Source: Flavobacterium cupriresistens
Lineage (GTDB): Bacteria; Bacteroidota; Bacteroidia; Flavobacteriales; Flavobacteriaceae
Direction of reading: 5' to 3'
NCBI RefSeq assembly: GCF_020911925.1
Contig: NZ_CP087134.1
Location: 3,906,001-3,970,000, forward strand
DNA length: 64,000 nucleotides
In this document: positions 46,719 to 55,874 of the stretch, piece by piece
Layout of the letters: each line of letters opens with the position of its first letter
How positions within the stretch are numbered: position 1 is the first letter of the stretch
Notes under the pieces: generated by a model
Seen by the model: only the letters and a program-made list of their open reading frames with translations
What the model was told of the DNA's origin: nothing
The model's database searches: none
Position numbers and translations under genes: made by a program

Positions 46719-46785
46719 CCATTTAATCTGTGAAATCTGTGGCAGAAACAAAAAAAAATGGCCACAGATTTCACAGATTAAATGG
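46719..46785. repeat. Perfect 25-bp inverted repeat at the duplication junction
   Basis: The arm at 46719-46743 (starting CCATTTAATCTGTG, ending CTGTGGC) and the arm at 46761-46785 (starting GCCACAGATT, ending TTAAATGG) are exact inverse complements with a 17-nt A-rich loop. It sits where the first 440-bp unit meets the second. Confidence 0.85.
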
Positions 46786-46849
46786 ATTTTTTTATTGTTT
46801 GCTTATTCATAGACAAAATAGGAGAACGTTAAGAATCATCAAAAAAAGT

Positions 46850-46915
46850 CTCGCGCAGATTCTAGCGCAGGTGAAATGAATAAAAAATCTGCAAAATCTG
46901 CAGAATCTGCGTGAA
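46850..46915. repeat. CACGCAGAT interspersed palindrome, copy 6
   Basis: Arms CTCGCGCAGATTCTAG and AGAATCTGCGTGA in the second 440-bp unit, equivalent to copy 5. Confidence 0.7.
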
Positions 46916-47252
46916 AAATTATCTCAACAAAATGACATTGTCTTTTCTCCTAAGAAATATAGTTAAAATCAAACATTAAATATCTTTAGCCAAAATATAC
47001 TGTGTTTCTTTCGGCTAAAGCCAACTCTAACCCCTAAATCATTTACCTCCAGCTAAAGCAGGAGGCAATTCAAATGGTAACAGATTCAAATAAGAATAAT
47101 TAACTACAACTTCAATTAATTATACTATTCAATGTTCACTCTGGATGATATAATGAAATCTATTTGATCTGTGAAATCTGTGGCAAAAACAAAAAAAAGG
47201 CCAAAGATGTTTACTAATTCTCAAATGCAATCTGAGAATTGTTTAAAAACAA

Positions 47253-47288
47253 AAAACCATTTCAAAATAAAATCTTGAAATGGTTTTT
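47253..47288 (-). terminator. Terminator of the B12-uptake operon
   Basis: AAAACCATTTCAA pairs with TTGAAATGGTTTT around an 8-10-nt loop, T-run on the minus-strand side, 22 bp after the last gene (stop at 47310). A further small hairpin (AATTCTCA/TGAGAATT, 47216-47240) follows it. Confidence 0.8.
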
Positions 47289-47309
47289 GCAATAAAAACG
47301 ATGTGTTTC

Positions 47310-48257
47310 TTAGTTCACACGTTTTACAGAAAGTTTGTCTAAGCAGAAATAAGCTGCTGTATTCATTCCATACACTAAATCAGAGTCAGTTGAAGCCATT
47401 TGGAAAACAAGGTATTTAACATTCCCTAAACTTTGAAGATCTGATGTACTTACATTGATCCAACCTGTTGGCATTACTAAAGATCCTCCAGTATAATCAG
47501 CTAATGAGCGTACGATTGGGCTTGTCACCACTCCGCTTGCGTTAACTCCATAGATTAACAATTCAAAATGATCTCCTGATGCAAAAGCTCTTGCGAAACC
47601 ATCTCCGTACAGACAACCGTAGTAAGGCCATGGGTGCATGTTTACTTTTAGTCCTTTCACCTGGTATGATGCTGTGTTACCAATTTTAATCCAGTTAGAG
47701 AAATTAGCTTCACTAAAAGTAGTACCTGCCGGATTTTTAGGATCTGTATAACTAGACCAGTACGCTAAAATAAATGGATCTCCTGTTGTTCCCGGAGTTC
47801 CTGCAGCAATTGTACCAGCAGTTCCTGAACCACTTCCTGCCATAGTTCCCCATTGATTCGCTACCCATCCGTTAGATCCGCCTGAACCTGCACCTGATCC
47901 GAAATTGGTAATATTATTTACGTTTGACACGATAAATCCATCCCAGTAATTATATCCTGATGATACGGCAGTGTGAGCAAATGTAAAGATGTCTACAGTA
48001 AGTTTGGTGTTAGACACATACGTATTCTCCCAGTATTTACCACCGCTTGTTGTTGTACCGTTGGTTAATAAGGCACTTGTAAGATTAAGAGTGGTTGTGG
48101 TTCCTATTGCAGGATCTGTAACCGCTTTCTTTCCTGTTACACTTGTATTGTATTTTACAGCACTTGAGCTGTCATTCATTAAGGCATCGTCTTCATTGTT
48201 ACAAGACGAAAGCCCTAAAAGCAATCCTACGGTCAAAAAATAAACTACTTTTTTCAT
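47310..48257 (-). CDS. DUF4465 lipoprotein, last gene of the B12-uptake operon
   Basis: The 315-residue protein has a lipoprotein signal (MKKVVYFLTVGLLLGLSSC) and a jelly-roll DUF4465 domain: KYWENTYVSNTKLTVDIF, NYWDGFIVSNVNN, a Gly-rich loop, LKVNMHPWPYYGCLYGDGF and DLQSLGNVKYLVFQMASTD, closing with AAYFCLDKLSVKRV. DUF4465 proteins are surface lipoproteins repeatedly found in Bacteroidota B12 loci, and some may bind cobamides. Here it lies 77 bp downstream of the third paralogous surface protein under a cobalamin riboswitch, so a corrinoid-binding or handover role is likely but inferred. Confidence 0.85.
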   Translation of the reverse strand: MKKVVYFLTVGLLLGLSSCNNEDDALMNDSSSAVKYNTSVTGKKAVTDPAIGTTTTLNLTSALLTNGTTTSGGKYWENTYVSNTKLTVDIFTFAHTAVSSGYNYWDGFIVSNVNNITNFGSGAGSGGSNGWVANQWGTMAGSGSGTAGTIAAGTPGTTGDPFILAYWSSYTDPKNPAGTTFSEANFSNWIKIGNTASYQVKGLKVNMHPWPYYGCLYGDGFARAFASGDHFELLIYGVNASGVVTSPIVRSLADYTGGSLVMPTGWINVSTSDLQSLGNVKYLVFQMASTDSDLVYGMNTAAYFCLDKLSVKRVN

Positions 48258-48334
48258 TATTTATAAAAATTAAGGTTAATATTCATGGTTAATTGTATTG
48301 AAATCTTTTTTTTTAAAATAGGGAGCTCTTTAAA

Positions 48335-49564
48335 TTATTTGCCTGTTGTAAAATTCAAATCTTCCACTTCTTTAAAGAAATTGGTCAGTAAATCTGAAGC
48401 TCCGATTTCTATTAATGTCGGCACATACACTTTTACAAAATCGACTCCCGGTAAATGCACTTTGTTTCCGTTGCTGTCAACAGCCCAGCTAATATCAATT
48501 GAAGGGTCTTTAATTCCGCCGTACCCCCACTCAAAAGTGCCTACATTAAATGCTTTTCCTGAACCGTCACTTACATCTTTTACAGGCAAAGACACTTTTG
48601 TACCTTTTACCGTATAAGAATCTCCCATCCATTGCGGATAGTAATTGTTATACTCCCCTCTTGCTGTTTTTGTGATAAAGCCGTTGGCGCTCTTATTGTC
48701 GTTCCACTTAAGATACTCTTTGTCAAATTGCCAGTCTAAAGCGCCTGCTACAGGTACTTTATCCGGATTAGGTCTGTGGTAGGTTACTTCGTAATTCTTA
48801 ACGGTTGAAGATTTGCGGTATTCACTTCCTGCAATTTCATACCATTCATTATCGTCAGCGAGTCCGTTTTTATTAGCATCGTAGGCAACGTATACGCTAA
48901 CAGGAGTAAATTTTACAGTTGAACTGCTGTTCATTCTAATTGTGAAGTCACGTTTTCCGTAGGTATTAATTACCGTATGGTCAAAACCAACACTAATAGA
49001 ACCACCAAAAGTACCCAGGGGGATCATGCTTTCTTCCATAAGTTCTTCGCGAACTCTTTCTAAAACTTCTGCCTTTGTTGCAAATTCATAATTATCCATG
49101 CCATAGTGTGGAGAAGGCAAATAATCCAGAAGCGTTAATGCTTTTGAATTGTAAGTTTTACCCGTTTCCGAAACCGTAACTTTAGTCGAAGCTTGTTTGA
49201 CTACTTTATCTACCGTTACTGTGAAATCTACGGTGTAGTTGTTTGCTAAAGGAGCTATAAAATGTAAAATTTTCGCATCACCGATAACCGAATCTTTAGT
49301 CGCTCCGGCTTTATCGGTTACCTTTAAGGTCCATTTGTATTGCGGAGTGAGTCCACTACCGTTTTCGATTACAACTTCGGGATTTACCTCTACTGCTTTG
49401 TATCTTTCTACGGTGTAATCTGCTTTTAAGCTTAATTTGATGGTGGGATCCACAGCTGGTTTTGGATCAATACTTACAGGATCCTCTTTTGGGTCGTCGG
49501 AACTACAGCCGAAAAAAGCATTGAAAGCCAACACATACAAACTATATTTTATATACTTTTTCAT
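48335..49564 (-). CDS. Surface lipoprotein of the B12 locus, paralogue 3
   Basis: The 409-residue product (lipobox FNAFFGC) has a PKD/Ig-like N-terminal domain (about 40-130, with YTVDFTVTVDKVVKQAST) and a C-terminal domain shared with its two neighbours: GFDHTVINTYGKRDF, VYVAYDANKNGLADDNEWYE, YEVTYHRPNPDKVP and IDISWAVDSNGNKVHLPGVD then FVKVY. The YDxNKNGxxDDxEW segment resembles an EF-hand-like calcium loop. It is separated by 4 bp from the gene upstream on the minus strand. Three such paralogues in a riboswitch-led operon suggest different cobamide or partner specificities. Function is inferred. Confidence 0.82.
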   Translation of the reverse strand: MKKYIKYSLYVLAFNAFFGCSSDDPKEDPVSIDPKPAVDPTIKLSLKADYTVERYKAVEVNPEVVIENGSGLTPQYKWTLKVTDKAGATKDSVIGDAKILHFIAPLANNYTVDFTVTVDKVVKQASTKVTVSETGKTYNSKALTLLDYLPSPHYGMDNYEFATKAEVLERVREELMEESMIPLGTFGGSISVGFDHTVINTYGKRDFTIRMNSSSTVKFTPVSVYVAYDANKNGLADDNEWYEIAGSEYRKSSTVKNYEVTYHRPNPDKVPVAGALDWQFDKEYLKWNDNKSANGFITKTARGEYNNYYPQWMGDSYTVKGTKVSLPVKDVSDGSGKAFNVGTFEWGYGGIKDPSIDISWAVDSNGNKVHLPGVDFVKVYVPTLIEIGASDLLTNFFKEVEDLNFTTGK

Positions 49565-49568
49565 ATCC

Positions 49569-50816
49569 TTATTCTTTTTCTTTTACTCTTTTTAGGTTGT
49601 ATTTTTTTAATAAATGAAGATCTCCTGCTCCAGAAAATTTAGTCGCCATAGAAGACTGTTGAATGCATAATCCCATTGGTTCACTCACACAGTTCACTAC
49701 TTTTATAAAATCTATACCGGGAAGATTTACTTTATTTCCTTTTTTATCAACTGCCCAATCAATGTCTATATCCGGGTTTATTGCATTCACATAACCCCAC
49801 TCAGGAGCTGTGAAATTCCATAAAGTAGTCTGTGTAGGACGTACCGGTTTGAAATCAACATTCAATCTAATTCCTTCAAAAACAGTCGTTCCTTCGGCAA
49901 TCCAGCTTGGGTAGTATTCTTTTTTAGTTTTGGCTCTTGGCAGGTAATACGATTCGTTCTGATTGTTCTCACAGAATAAATGTTCACGATCTGAAAAAGG
50001 ATCATTCGGACCACTTACAACTACAGGTTTGCCTGCTGCCGGTCTATGGTAAGTAATTTTAAAATTCTTGATGGTAGTTTCCTTAGCATGACTGCTTCCT
50101 GCAATTTCAAACCATTCGTCCTCGTCCGGTTTTCCATTTTTGTTTTTATCATAAGCGATATAAATAAGTCCGGGTGCTGGTGGATTTCCTTTATCGGTTA
50201 AAACACCTCCGTAAACTCTAAAATCTTTTTGTCCCGGAACATTTACAACTGTATGGTCAAATCCAACTGTAATCGATCCTCCAAATCCACCTAAATCAAT
50301 CGGATAACCAACACTGGTTTCGTTTATCCTTCCCAAGGCAATTTTCATTACGTCAGCTTTAGTGAATCCGGTCGTATACAAATCATTGGCAAACATGCCC
50401 GGTGCAGGATTAAAATCATAAATAGCAGTTATATAAGGATTGTAATTTTTAACTTCATTGGTTACGTTTACAATCGTTTTTTTACTTGCTTTTTTATCTG
50501 CTTCTTTTACGTTTAGAGTAAATTCATATGCCCCAGCGTATATGGCAATAAATCTTAAGTCTTTTGTATTTCCAACGATAGAATCTGTCTTTTGATTGAC
50601 TGGATTTTTTGTCATTACCCATTCATAAGTCGGAGCACTGCCTTTAGCGGAAGCTGTAATATCTAAAACATTAAACGCGGCTACTTCATACTTATCCTGA
50701 AGTGTAATTGCTATTGGGTTTGCAACCTCTGCTTCAGCTTTGTCATTATCGTTACTGCATCCTATGCACAAGAAGGCAAAGGCAAGCAACAATAAATGGC
50801 TAACATTTTTTTTCAT
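49569..50816 (-). CDS. Surface lipoprotein of the B12 locus, paralogue 2
   Basis: The 415-residue lipoprotein (signal ending FLCIGC) has the same two-part layout: Ig/PKD-like N-terminal domain (YEVAAFNVLDITASAKGSA; YAGAYEFTLNVKEADKK) and the C-terminal domain with GFDHTVVNVPGQKDF, IYIAYDKNKNGKPDEDEWFE, FKITYHRPAAGKPVV and DIDWAVDKKGNKVNLPGID. It carries two extra Cys near the end (NCVSEPMGLCIQ) that could form a disulfide. Identity to its neighbours by eye is moderate, so the triplication is not recent. Confidence 0.82.
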   Translation of the reverse strand: MKKNVSHLLLLAFAFLCIGCSNDNDKAEAEVANPIAITLQDKYEVAAFNVLDITASAKGSAPTYEWVMTKNPVNQKTDSIVGNTKDLRFIAIYAGAYEFTLNVKEADKKASKKTIVNVTNEVKNYNPYITAIYDFNPAPGMFANDLYTTGFTKADVMKIALGRINETSVGYPIDLGGFGGSITVGFDHTVVNVPGQKDFRVYGGVLTDKGNPPAPGLIYIAYDKNKNGKPDEDEWFEIAGSSHAKETTIKNFKITYHRPAAGKPVVVSGPNDPFSDREHLFCENNQNESYYLPRAKTKKEYYPSWIAEGTTVFEGIRLNVDFKPVRPTQTTLWNFTAPEWGYVNAINPDIDIDWAVDKKGNKVNLPGIDFIKVVNCVSEPMGLCIQQSSMATKFSGAGDLHLLKKYNLKRVKEKE

Positions 50817-50853
50817 AATTTCTGATATAATAATTTTGGTTTATATTCTTTGT

Positions 50854-52140
50854 TTAAGGTCTGGTTGCGATATTTTCACCCAAAAGATGCAAATCTGTGG
50901 CACCCATTATTTCTGTCGAAGTTTCGCCTAACCATCCGGCTTGTTGGTTAAGACCGTTGTATACTTTCACAAAATCTATCCCTGGAAGATGAAGTTTCTT
51001 TCCGTCTTTATCGATTGCCCAGTCAATATCAATTCCGGAATCATTGTCGTTGTTTGGAGCATTATCTGCGTAGCCGTATAAAAAGGCATATTGCACGAAG
51101 TAACTTCCTTTACCACTTTCATCAACGGCATTATCCGGTAATCTGGTGCCTTTAAAAGTGATCGACTCCTGATTTCTAAGCCATTTTGGCCAGTAATCTA
51201 AAGAATGATTATAAGCATTATTTTGCACTAGATACCCGTTTTTTCCCTGATTGTCTTTCCAGTAGATGTATTCCATATCTACAAATCCTACACTTCCTGT
51301 TGTACCACCCGGAACTGGTATTTTGTTTGGATCAGGTCTGAAATACGTGATTTCGTAATTGTGAATCGCTTTCTCCAATTTATGACCTGCTCCTTCTATT
51401 TCGTACCATTCGTCGTCAGGAAGACCATTTTTGTTTTTATCATAAGAAACCATTATTACGCCAGCTTCACTGCTTCCTCCGCGCATAGTAGCGTCTGGTT
51501 TTGGATTCGCTTCTGCCCAAAATGCATTTCCTAATACTCTAAAATCACGTTTGCCTTTTATGTTCACAATAGTATGGTCAAAGCCGAAAACAATGTAACC
51601 TCCAAAGGCACCCAGCGAAAGCAAGTCTCCATTTTTCTTAGCCAGATAACTATTGGCTCTGCTCAGGATCTTTTCAAAAGGTTCTCCGTCATTGGCGGCT
51701 GGTAAATCATTTATGAATTGTCCCGGAGCGGGTTTGAAATCAAATACTTTGGCGATGTACGTTTTAAGTTCTTTGGTTTCTTTACTTACATTTACTTTCG
51801 CTTTTTGGGTCTGTACATTCCCTTTATCGTTTATAGTTACTGTTAATTCGTAAGTACCCGTTTCTGTTGCTGCAAATAAGGCTTCTTTTGCAGTTGCGTT
51901 AGCTAAAGAATAATTTTCTGATGGTGCTGTGGTTACGCTCCAACTATAGGTGGCTTCTGTGCTTACGATCCCTTTAGAAGTTACCGTTACTATTGCAGCC
52001 CTTTGTACGCTATACCCGGAATCATCTTGTCCTGTATTCCCGTTCTCTTTACTTTCGTCACCACCGGAACAATTTACAAGCAACAATACTGCCGGCAAAA
52101 GCAACACCAATCGGAACTGTTTTAAAGCTATTTTTAACAT
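50854..52140 (-). CDS. Surface lipoprotein of the B12 locus, paralogue 1
   Basis: The 428-residue product (lipobox VLLLVNC) follows the propeller gene by 12 bp. It has the N-terminal Ig/PKD-like region (ATYSWSVTTAPSENYSL; TGTYELTVTINDKGNVQ) and the shared C-terminal domain (GFDHTIVNIKGKRDF, IMVSYDKNKNGLPDDEWYE, YEITYFRPDPNKIPVPGG, IDIDWAIDKDGKKLHLPGID, ending STEIMGATDLHLLGENI). It is the closest of the three to the receptor and propeller genes. Expected location is the outer-membrane surface with BtuB/BtuG. Confidence 0.82.
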   Translation of the reverse strand: MLKIALKQFRLVLLLPAVLLLVNCSGGDESKENGNTGQDDSGYSVQRAAIVTVTSKGIVSTEATYSWSVTTAPSENYSLANATAKEALFAATETGTYELTVTINDKGNVQTQKAKVNVSKETKELKTYIAKVFDFKPAPGQFINDLPAANDGEPFEKILSRANSYLAKKNGDLLSLGAFGGYIVFGFDHTIVNIKGKRDFRVLGNAFWAEANPKPDATMRGGSSEAGVIMVSYDKNKNGLPDDEWYEIEGAGHKLEKAIHNYEITYFRPDPNKIPVPGGTTGSVGFVDMEYIYWKDNQGKNGYLVQNNAYNHSLDYWPKWLRNQESITFKGTRLPDNAVDESGKGSYFVQYAFLYGYADNAPNNDNDSGIDIDWAIDKDGKKLHLPGIDFVKVYNGLNQQAGWLGETSTEIMGATDLHLLGENIATRP

Positions 52141-52152
52141 AATTTGGTTGTT

Positions 52153-53298
52153 TTAGTTTTTTAATATAAAAGCAATATGCGCGGGAATATTTCCTGCTGT
52201 TGTTTTCCATTTTAATTTGCCTTCAGGCGTGAAACAATAGATGTAGCCTGTCACCACATAATTCTGAGCGTCTGAAATGTATATTTCTTTGGTTTCCGGA
52301 TTTACCTGAAGCCCATACGGAATCATAATCTGTTTCTCTGTTCCGTCTGTGATGATCTGATTGCTGATGATCTTTTTAGTTCTCGTGTCTAATATGCCAT
52401 AACTTACCTTATTACTATTCGTGAGATAACTCCATGAAACACCATAGAAATAGAGCAAATCATCGACGATACACATTCCGGAAACCGGAAAGTCCAATTG
52501 CATTTTTTTCTCGTCAGTTTTGGTGTCGATAACAAAAAGGTTTGAAGGTGTATCATAATAGTCACCGCGGGAACTCACATAAATATCACCACGACTGTCT
52601 ATTTGCATACTAAAGAGATTTATACCCACGTCTATTTTTTTGACCTCAGTAAAGGTTTCCAGATCAATTACAGATACAGTTCTGTCGTAATTAGGTACAC
52701 GGTAACCTCCTGAATTTGCTACATACAATTTGCCATTGTGTACGACCATTTGTTCCGGTTGATAGCCCACTTTTACTTTTCTTTTTATTTCTAATGTCGT
52801 AGTGTCGATCTCGGCTACAAAGCCAATTTCGGCATTGGGATCAATAGCTACGGGGCCTGAGTAGGAACTCACATAAGCCTTATTTTTGTAGAAAGCCATA
52901 TAACGGCAATTGGGGACATCAATTTTTTTGATTCGTTTTGCTGTCCACTTGTCTATTACTTCTATTTTGTTCGAGCAGTTTATCACGGCGTAAACCTTGT
53001 TCCCGTATATTTTTATATCATTACCTACGTCTCCTAACTCTTTTACAACTGTCGGATTGCGTTCAGAATAAATATCGGTTGTATAGTTTCCGGTCCTGTA
53101 ATTAAAGATGTCTATACTGGCCCTGTTCATCCCCATATTACCTTCGTTAAGGAGGTAAAAACCTTCTATTTTTCCGTCATTTCTTGGTGCGGCAACATTT
53201 TTGTCTGAGGATAGAAAAATGGTTTCGTCTTCTCTGCAGGAAGTAAAAGCAAGAGCGATAAATAAACTTAGCAGTATTTTTGAAAGGTTCTTTTTCAT
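52153..53298 (-). CDS. BtuG-like beta-propeller surface lipoprotein (YncE/DUF5074)
   Basis: The 381-residue protein has a lipoprotein signal (ALAFTSC) and at least six YVTN/YncE-like blades, for example NKVYAVINCSNKIEVIDKW, KAYVSSYSGPVAIDP, KLYVANSGGYRVPNYDRTV and SVIDLETFTEVKKIDVGIN. BtuG proteins of Bacteroides are seven-bladed propeller lipoproteins that bind B12 very tightly and cap the BtuB receptor. Its ATG overlaps the BtuB stop by 4 bp (ATGA), and both are under the cobalamin riboswitch, which makes the BtuG assignment strong by context. Confidence 0.85.
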   Translation of the reverse strand: MKKNLSKILLSLFIALAFTSCREDETIFLSSDKNVAAPRNDGKIEGFYLLNEGNMGMNRASIDIFNYRTGNYTTDIYSERNPTVVKELGDVGNDIKIYGNKVYAVINCSNKIEVIDKWTAKRIKKIDVPNCRYMAFYKNKAYVSSYSGPVAIDPNAEIGFVAEIDTTTLEIKRKVKVGYQPEQMVVHNGKLYVANSGGYRVPNYDRTVSVIDLETFTEVKKIDVGINLFSMQIDSRGDIYVSSRGDYYDTPSNLFVIDTKTDEKKMQLDFPVSGMCIVDDLLYFYGVSWSYLTNSNKVSYGILDTRTKKIISNQIITDGTEKQIMIPYGLQVNPETKEIYISDAQNYVVTGYIYCFTPEGKLKWKTTAGNIPAHIAFILKN

Positions 53299-55343
53299 AG
53301 CGCAATACTTATTATAAATTTAAACGTACGACCCGGCATAGGGTAATTGTAGATCACCTCATAGTGTTGATTGAATGCATTGTTAACTTCTACAGTTCCT
53401 TTAATTTTATAATTTTTAACTGCGAAAGCTTTCTGTACCGAAAAATCGTGGGTGTACCAAGGCTGTACTTCATTAACCTTTATGTTGTTTACGTTTCCAT
53501 TAAAACGTTTCCCTACATAGATATAACTGTAGTTGAAGTTCCATGATTCGTAGTTGGCGTTTAGTATTCCCGATCCGCTGTGCCAAGGCGTATAGGGGAT
53601 TTGGTCTCCGTAAGATGAAATTTCTAAGCCTGCGAATTTTGTATAATCTCTGCTTTCAGAATAGGTATAAGTCAGATTGGCGACTAAGTTTAGTTTGTTA
53701 AAATGAGTTCCCATATTCAGAACAGATTCGACTCCTTTTCCTTTAACTTGTCCGATATTGGTCATCATCCAGCGGAATAAATTTCCGGTTGGTGCTGCTA
53801 CGATCTTATCTTTGGTATTGGTATAATAACCGTCAACCTGAATCGAAAAGGCATCAAAAAAACCTTTCCCTACAGGCAAATTGTAGGTAAAACCAAGGTC
53901 GTACTGGTTCATATATTCCGGTCTCAAAGTACTGGAGCCAACCATGGTGTAATACAAATCATTAAAAGTGGGCATTCTGAAAATACGTTTTGCAAACGCT
54001 CTTAGATTAAAATCATGTCCTTTAAATGGAGTGTAACCCAAAAACAACGCAGGTGTTACTTCTGTTTTATCCGGAGCTTTTGCATTGTAGCGGACCTCTT
54101 CTTGTACATGCGTGCCTACAAGACTTCCCAAGACTTTAAGTCCTCCAAGTCGGTACGAACTGGCAAGAGAAACTAAGGCCGTATAACGTTGTGGATAAGA
54201 AAATAAGGTTTGGATTCCTTTTCTTGTTGCATTTAATCGGTTGTATTGCAAATCTGTGGATAATGACACATCCCACGTTGGCGTTATACTGTACATATTA
54301 ACAGCGGAGAAATAGATTTCCTGTTGGTAGTAACTATCGTCGGATTGGGCGCCTTCGGTTACTGTTTCTCCTAAAATTTTGGTCGTATCTCGAGCAACAT
54401 AATGTGTGTAATCGTAGCCGTATTTTGCTCTGGCCTGAAATTTATACTTCTCGCTAACTTCTTTCACTAAGAAAGCCTGAGCGAAAAAATTCTTATCATA
54501 TTGCCTGAAACCGTCTTTGAACTTATTCGCCACAATAGCTCCCGGTGCTCCCCTATCTGAATCGTAATAATACACCTTGGCATCCCAGGAACCTTTATTT
54601 ATTTTCCCGTAAAGCCCTGATTCTACTCTTAAAGCTTCAATATCACTGTTCATTCGGGTCGCTGTAGTATCATAAGCCAAAGAACCATCCTGATTGTTTC
54701 TGGTGTATCTGTATTTGTACTGCCCATTAGACTTGATGTATTCCGAACTTACACTCATGCTTACTTTATCGCTCAACTTCTGTTCCCATCGGAATGAAGG
54801 ATTGATATAGTTGATAGACATCGTTTTGTAACGTACTAAAAGATTCGTTTTTTTTGTGCCTTCAAAAACAGGTCGTTTCGTTCTTAAGTAAATCGTAGAA
54901 GCCGCAGCAAAGTCTTTGGCAGATTGAAATATTTCGCTTTTTTGTCCGTTGTACATGGTTAAAGATTCCATGTCGTCTAAGGAATATTTCCCTAAATCTG
55001 TAACTCCGTTTTGTGCATTACCCAGTTGAATTCCGTCATAAAAAACACCTACATGATGGGTTCCCATATTACGTACATCAACCGTTTTAAGGCCACCAAG
55101 TCCGCCATAGTCTTTGATTTGGGTTCCTGCAAAATACCGTAGTGCGTCGGCAACGTTATGACTGGCCAGGTTTTCGAGTAATTTCCCTGAAAGCGTTTGT
55201 ACGGGAATTACCTCCTGATAGGGTTTTGATTTTAAGATTACCTCCTTTAAAACCCGTAAACTGTCCTTTTTTACCTGAGCTTGAGGTAAAAACGGGATCA
55301 ATACAATAAAAAAGAATACAAGCGTTTTTGTGGTATTATGCAT
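53295..55343 (-). CDS. btuB: BtuB-type TonB-dependent vitamin B12 receptor
   Basis: The start at 55343 (MHNTTKTLVFFFIVLIPFLPQAQ) gives a standard signal; the longer frame from 55442 would place 33 untypical residues before it. The 682-residue protein has a short plug without CarboxypepD_reg domain (VIPVQTLSGKLLENLASHN, then VADALRYFAGTQIKDYGG, DVRNMGTHHVGVFYDGIQ), a barrel, and ends GRTFKFIISIAL. It imports cobalamin with TonB. The main evidence for substrate is the cobalamin riboswitch in its 5' leader and the BtuG-like gene overlapping its end. Confidence 0.92.
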   Translation of the reverse strand: MHNTTKTLVFFFIVLIPFLPQAQVKKDSLRVLKEVILKSKPYQEVIPVQTLSGKLLENLASHNVADALRYFAGTQIKDYGGLGGLKTVDVRNMGTHHVGVFYDGIQLGNAQNGVTDLGKYSLDDMESLTMYNGQKSEIFQSAKDFAAASTIYLRTKRPVFEGTKKTNLLVRYKTMSINYINPSFRWEQKLSDKVSMSVSSEYIKSNGQYKYRYTRNNQDGSLAYDTTATRMNSDIEALRVESGLYGKINKGSWDAKVYYYDSDRGAPGAIVANKFKDGFRQYDKNFFAQAFLVKEVSEKYKFQARAKYGYDYTHYVARDTTKILGETVTEGAQSDDSYYQQEIYFSAVNMYSITPTWDVSLSTDLQYNRLNATRKGIQTLFSYPQRYTALVSLASSYRLGGLKVLGSLVGTHVQEEVRYNAKAPDKTEVTPALFLGYTPFKGHDFNLRAFAKRIFRMPTFNDLYYTMVGSSTLRPEYMNQYDLGFTYNLPVGKGFFDAFSIQVDGYYTNTKDKIVAAPTGNLFRWMMTNIGQVKGKGVESVLNMGTHFNKLNLVANLTYTYSESRDYTKFAGLEISSYGDQIPYTPWHSGSGILNANYESWNFNYSYIYVGKRFNGNVNNIKVNEVQPWYTHDFSVQKAFAVKNYKIKGTVEVNNAFNQHYEVIYNYPMPGRTFKFIISIAL

Positions 55344-55464
55344 CACTGATTTTATTAAATAAACTTTCAGAGATGTAAATAACAAGAAGCAATAAGACAC
55401 ATTCCGACTATAAAAATAGCAGGGAATATTCTTGTTCTTCAACTTTATACCACGAAAGTCTTAA

Positions 55465-55650
55465 ACTATGTGATTATGGCAGGTCTCCTGACTTATTCTA
55501 TCTTTAAATCAGCCTTCCCATCGCTGTAGCAAACAGTGGCATTAGAAACGTTTAAAGACTTATATAGAACTTACAGTAGCGGGTCTGCTCAGGATTTACA
55601 CCTGATTCCCTTTTAACTATTCTCTAAAAAAACTTAGAAAAATAGACCAA
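55465..55650 (-). promoter_or_regulatory. Cobalamin (AdoCbl-type) riboswitch
   Basis: Read on the minus strand, the leader carries the conserved cobalamin riboswitch blocks in order: GGGAATCAGGTGTAAATCC, GACCCGCTACTGTAA, the B12-box core GCCACTG (55534-55540), CGATGGGAAGGC, and AAGTCAGGAGACCTGCC (ending near 55476). It ends about 130 bp upstream of the btuB ATG. With bound cobalamin it is expected to shut off the six-gene B12 uptake operon. Confidence 0.96.
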
Positions 55651-55812
55651 AATCTGCGGCAAATATACAATTATCTTTATAATATTAAGAACTATTTAAT
55701 ACAATTGCTCTTACCCTAATAAAATAAAAACATCTTCCGAGTGAAAAGACTTTTAATTACTGGTATCTTATTGAATCCAAATAAGTAGAAAACAACAAAA
55801 AAAAATAAAACC

Positions 55813-55845
55813 AAAAAGCCGAAAACGTAAGTTTCCGGCTTTTTA
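55813..55845 (-). terminator. Terminator-like hairpin downstream of the NADH dehydrogenase gene
   Basis: AAAAAGCCG...CGGCTTTTT with further pairing GAAAAC/GTTTTC-like inside. T-runs exist on both sides. It lies 435 bp beyond the ndh stop, so it may end read-through or belong to an antisense transcript. Confidence 0.5.
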
Positions 55846-55874
55846 AATTTTTGGAATTTGGAATTCACATTATT

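Larger units (their letters stand above)
46247..47190. repeat. Tandem duplication of about 440 bp made of smaller palindromes, gene-free
   Basis: Two direct copies with a period of 438-441 bp cover most of this 1.2-kb spacer (for example GTTTGC at 46359 and 46797; CGGCTAAAGC at 46571 and 47012). Each copy contains a CACGCAGAT-type palindrome, a TTTCGGCTAAAGCC segment, the hairpin CCTCCAGCTAAAGCAGGAGG, and an AATCTGTGAAATCTGTGGC arm. Copies differ at scattered bases, so the duplication is not brand new. No open reading frame is credible. Confidence 0.85.
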
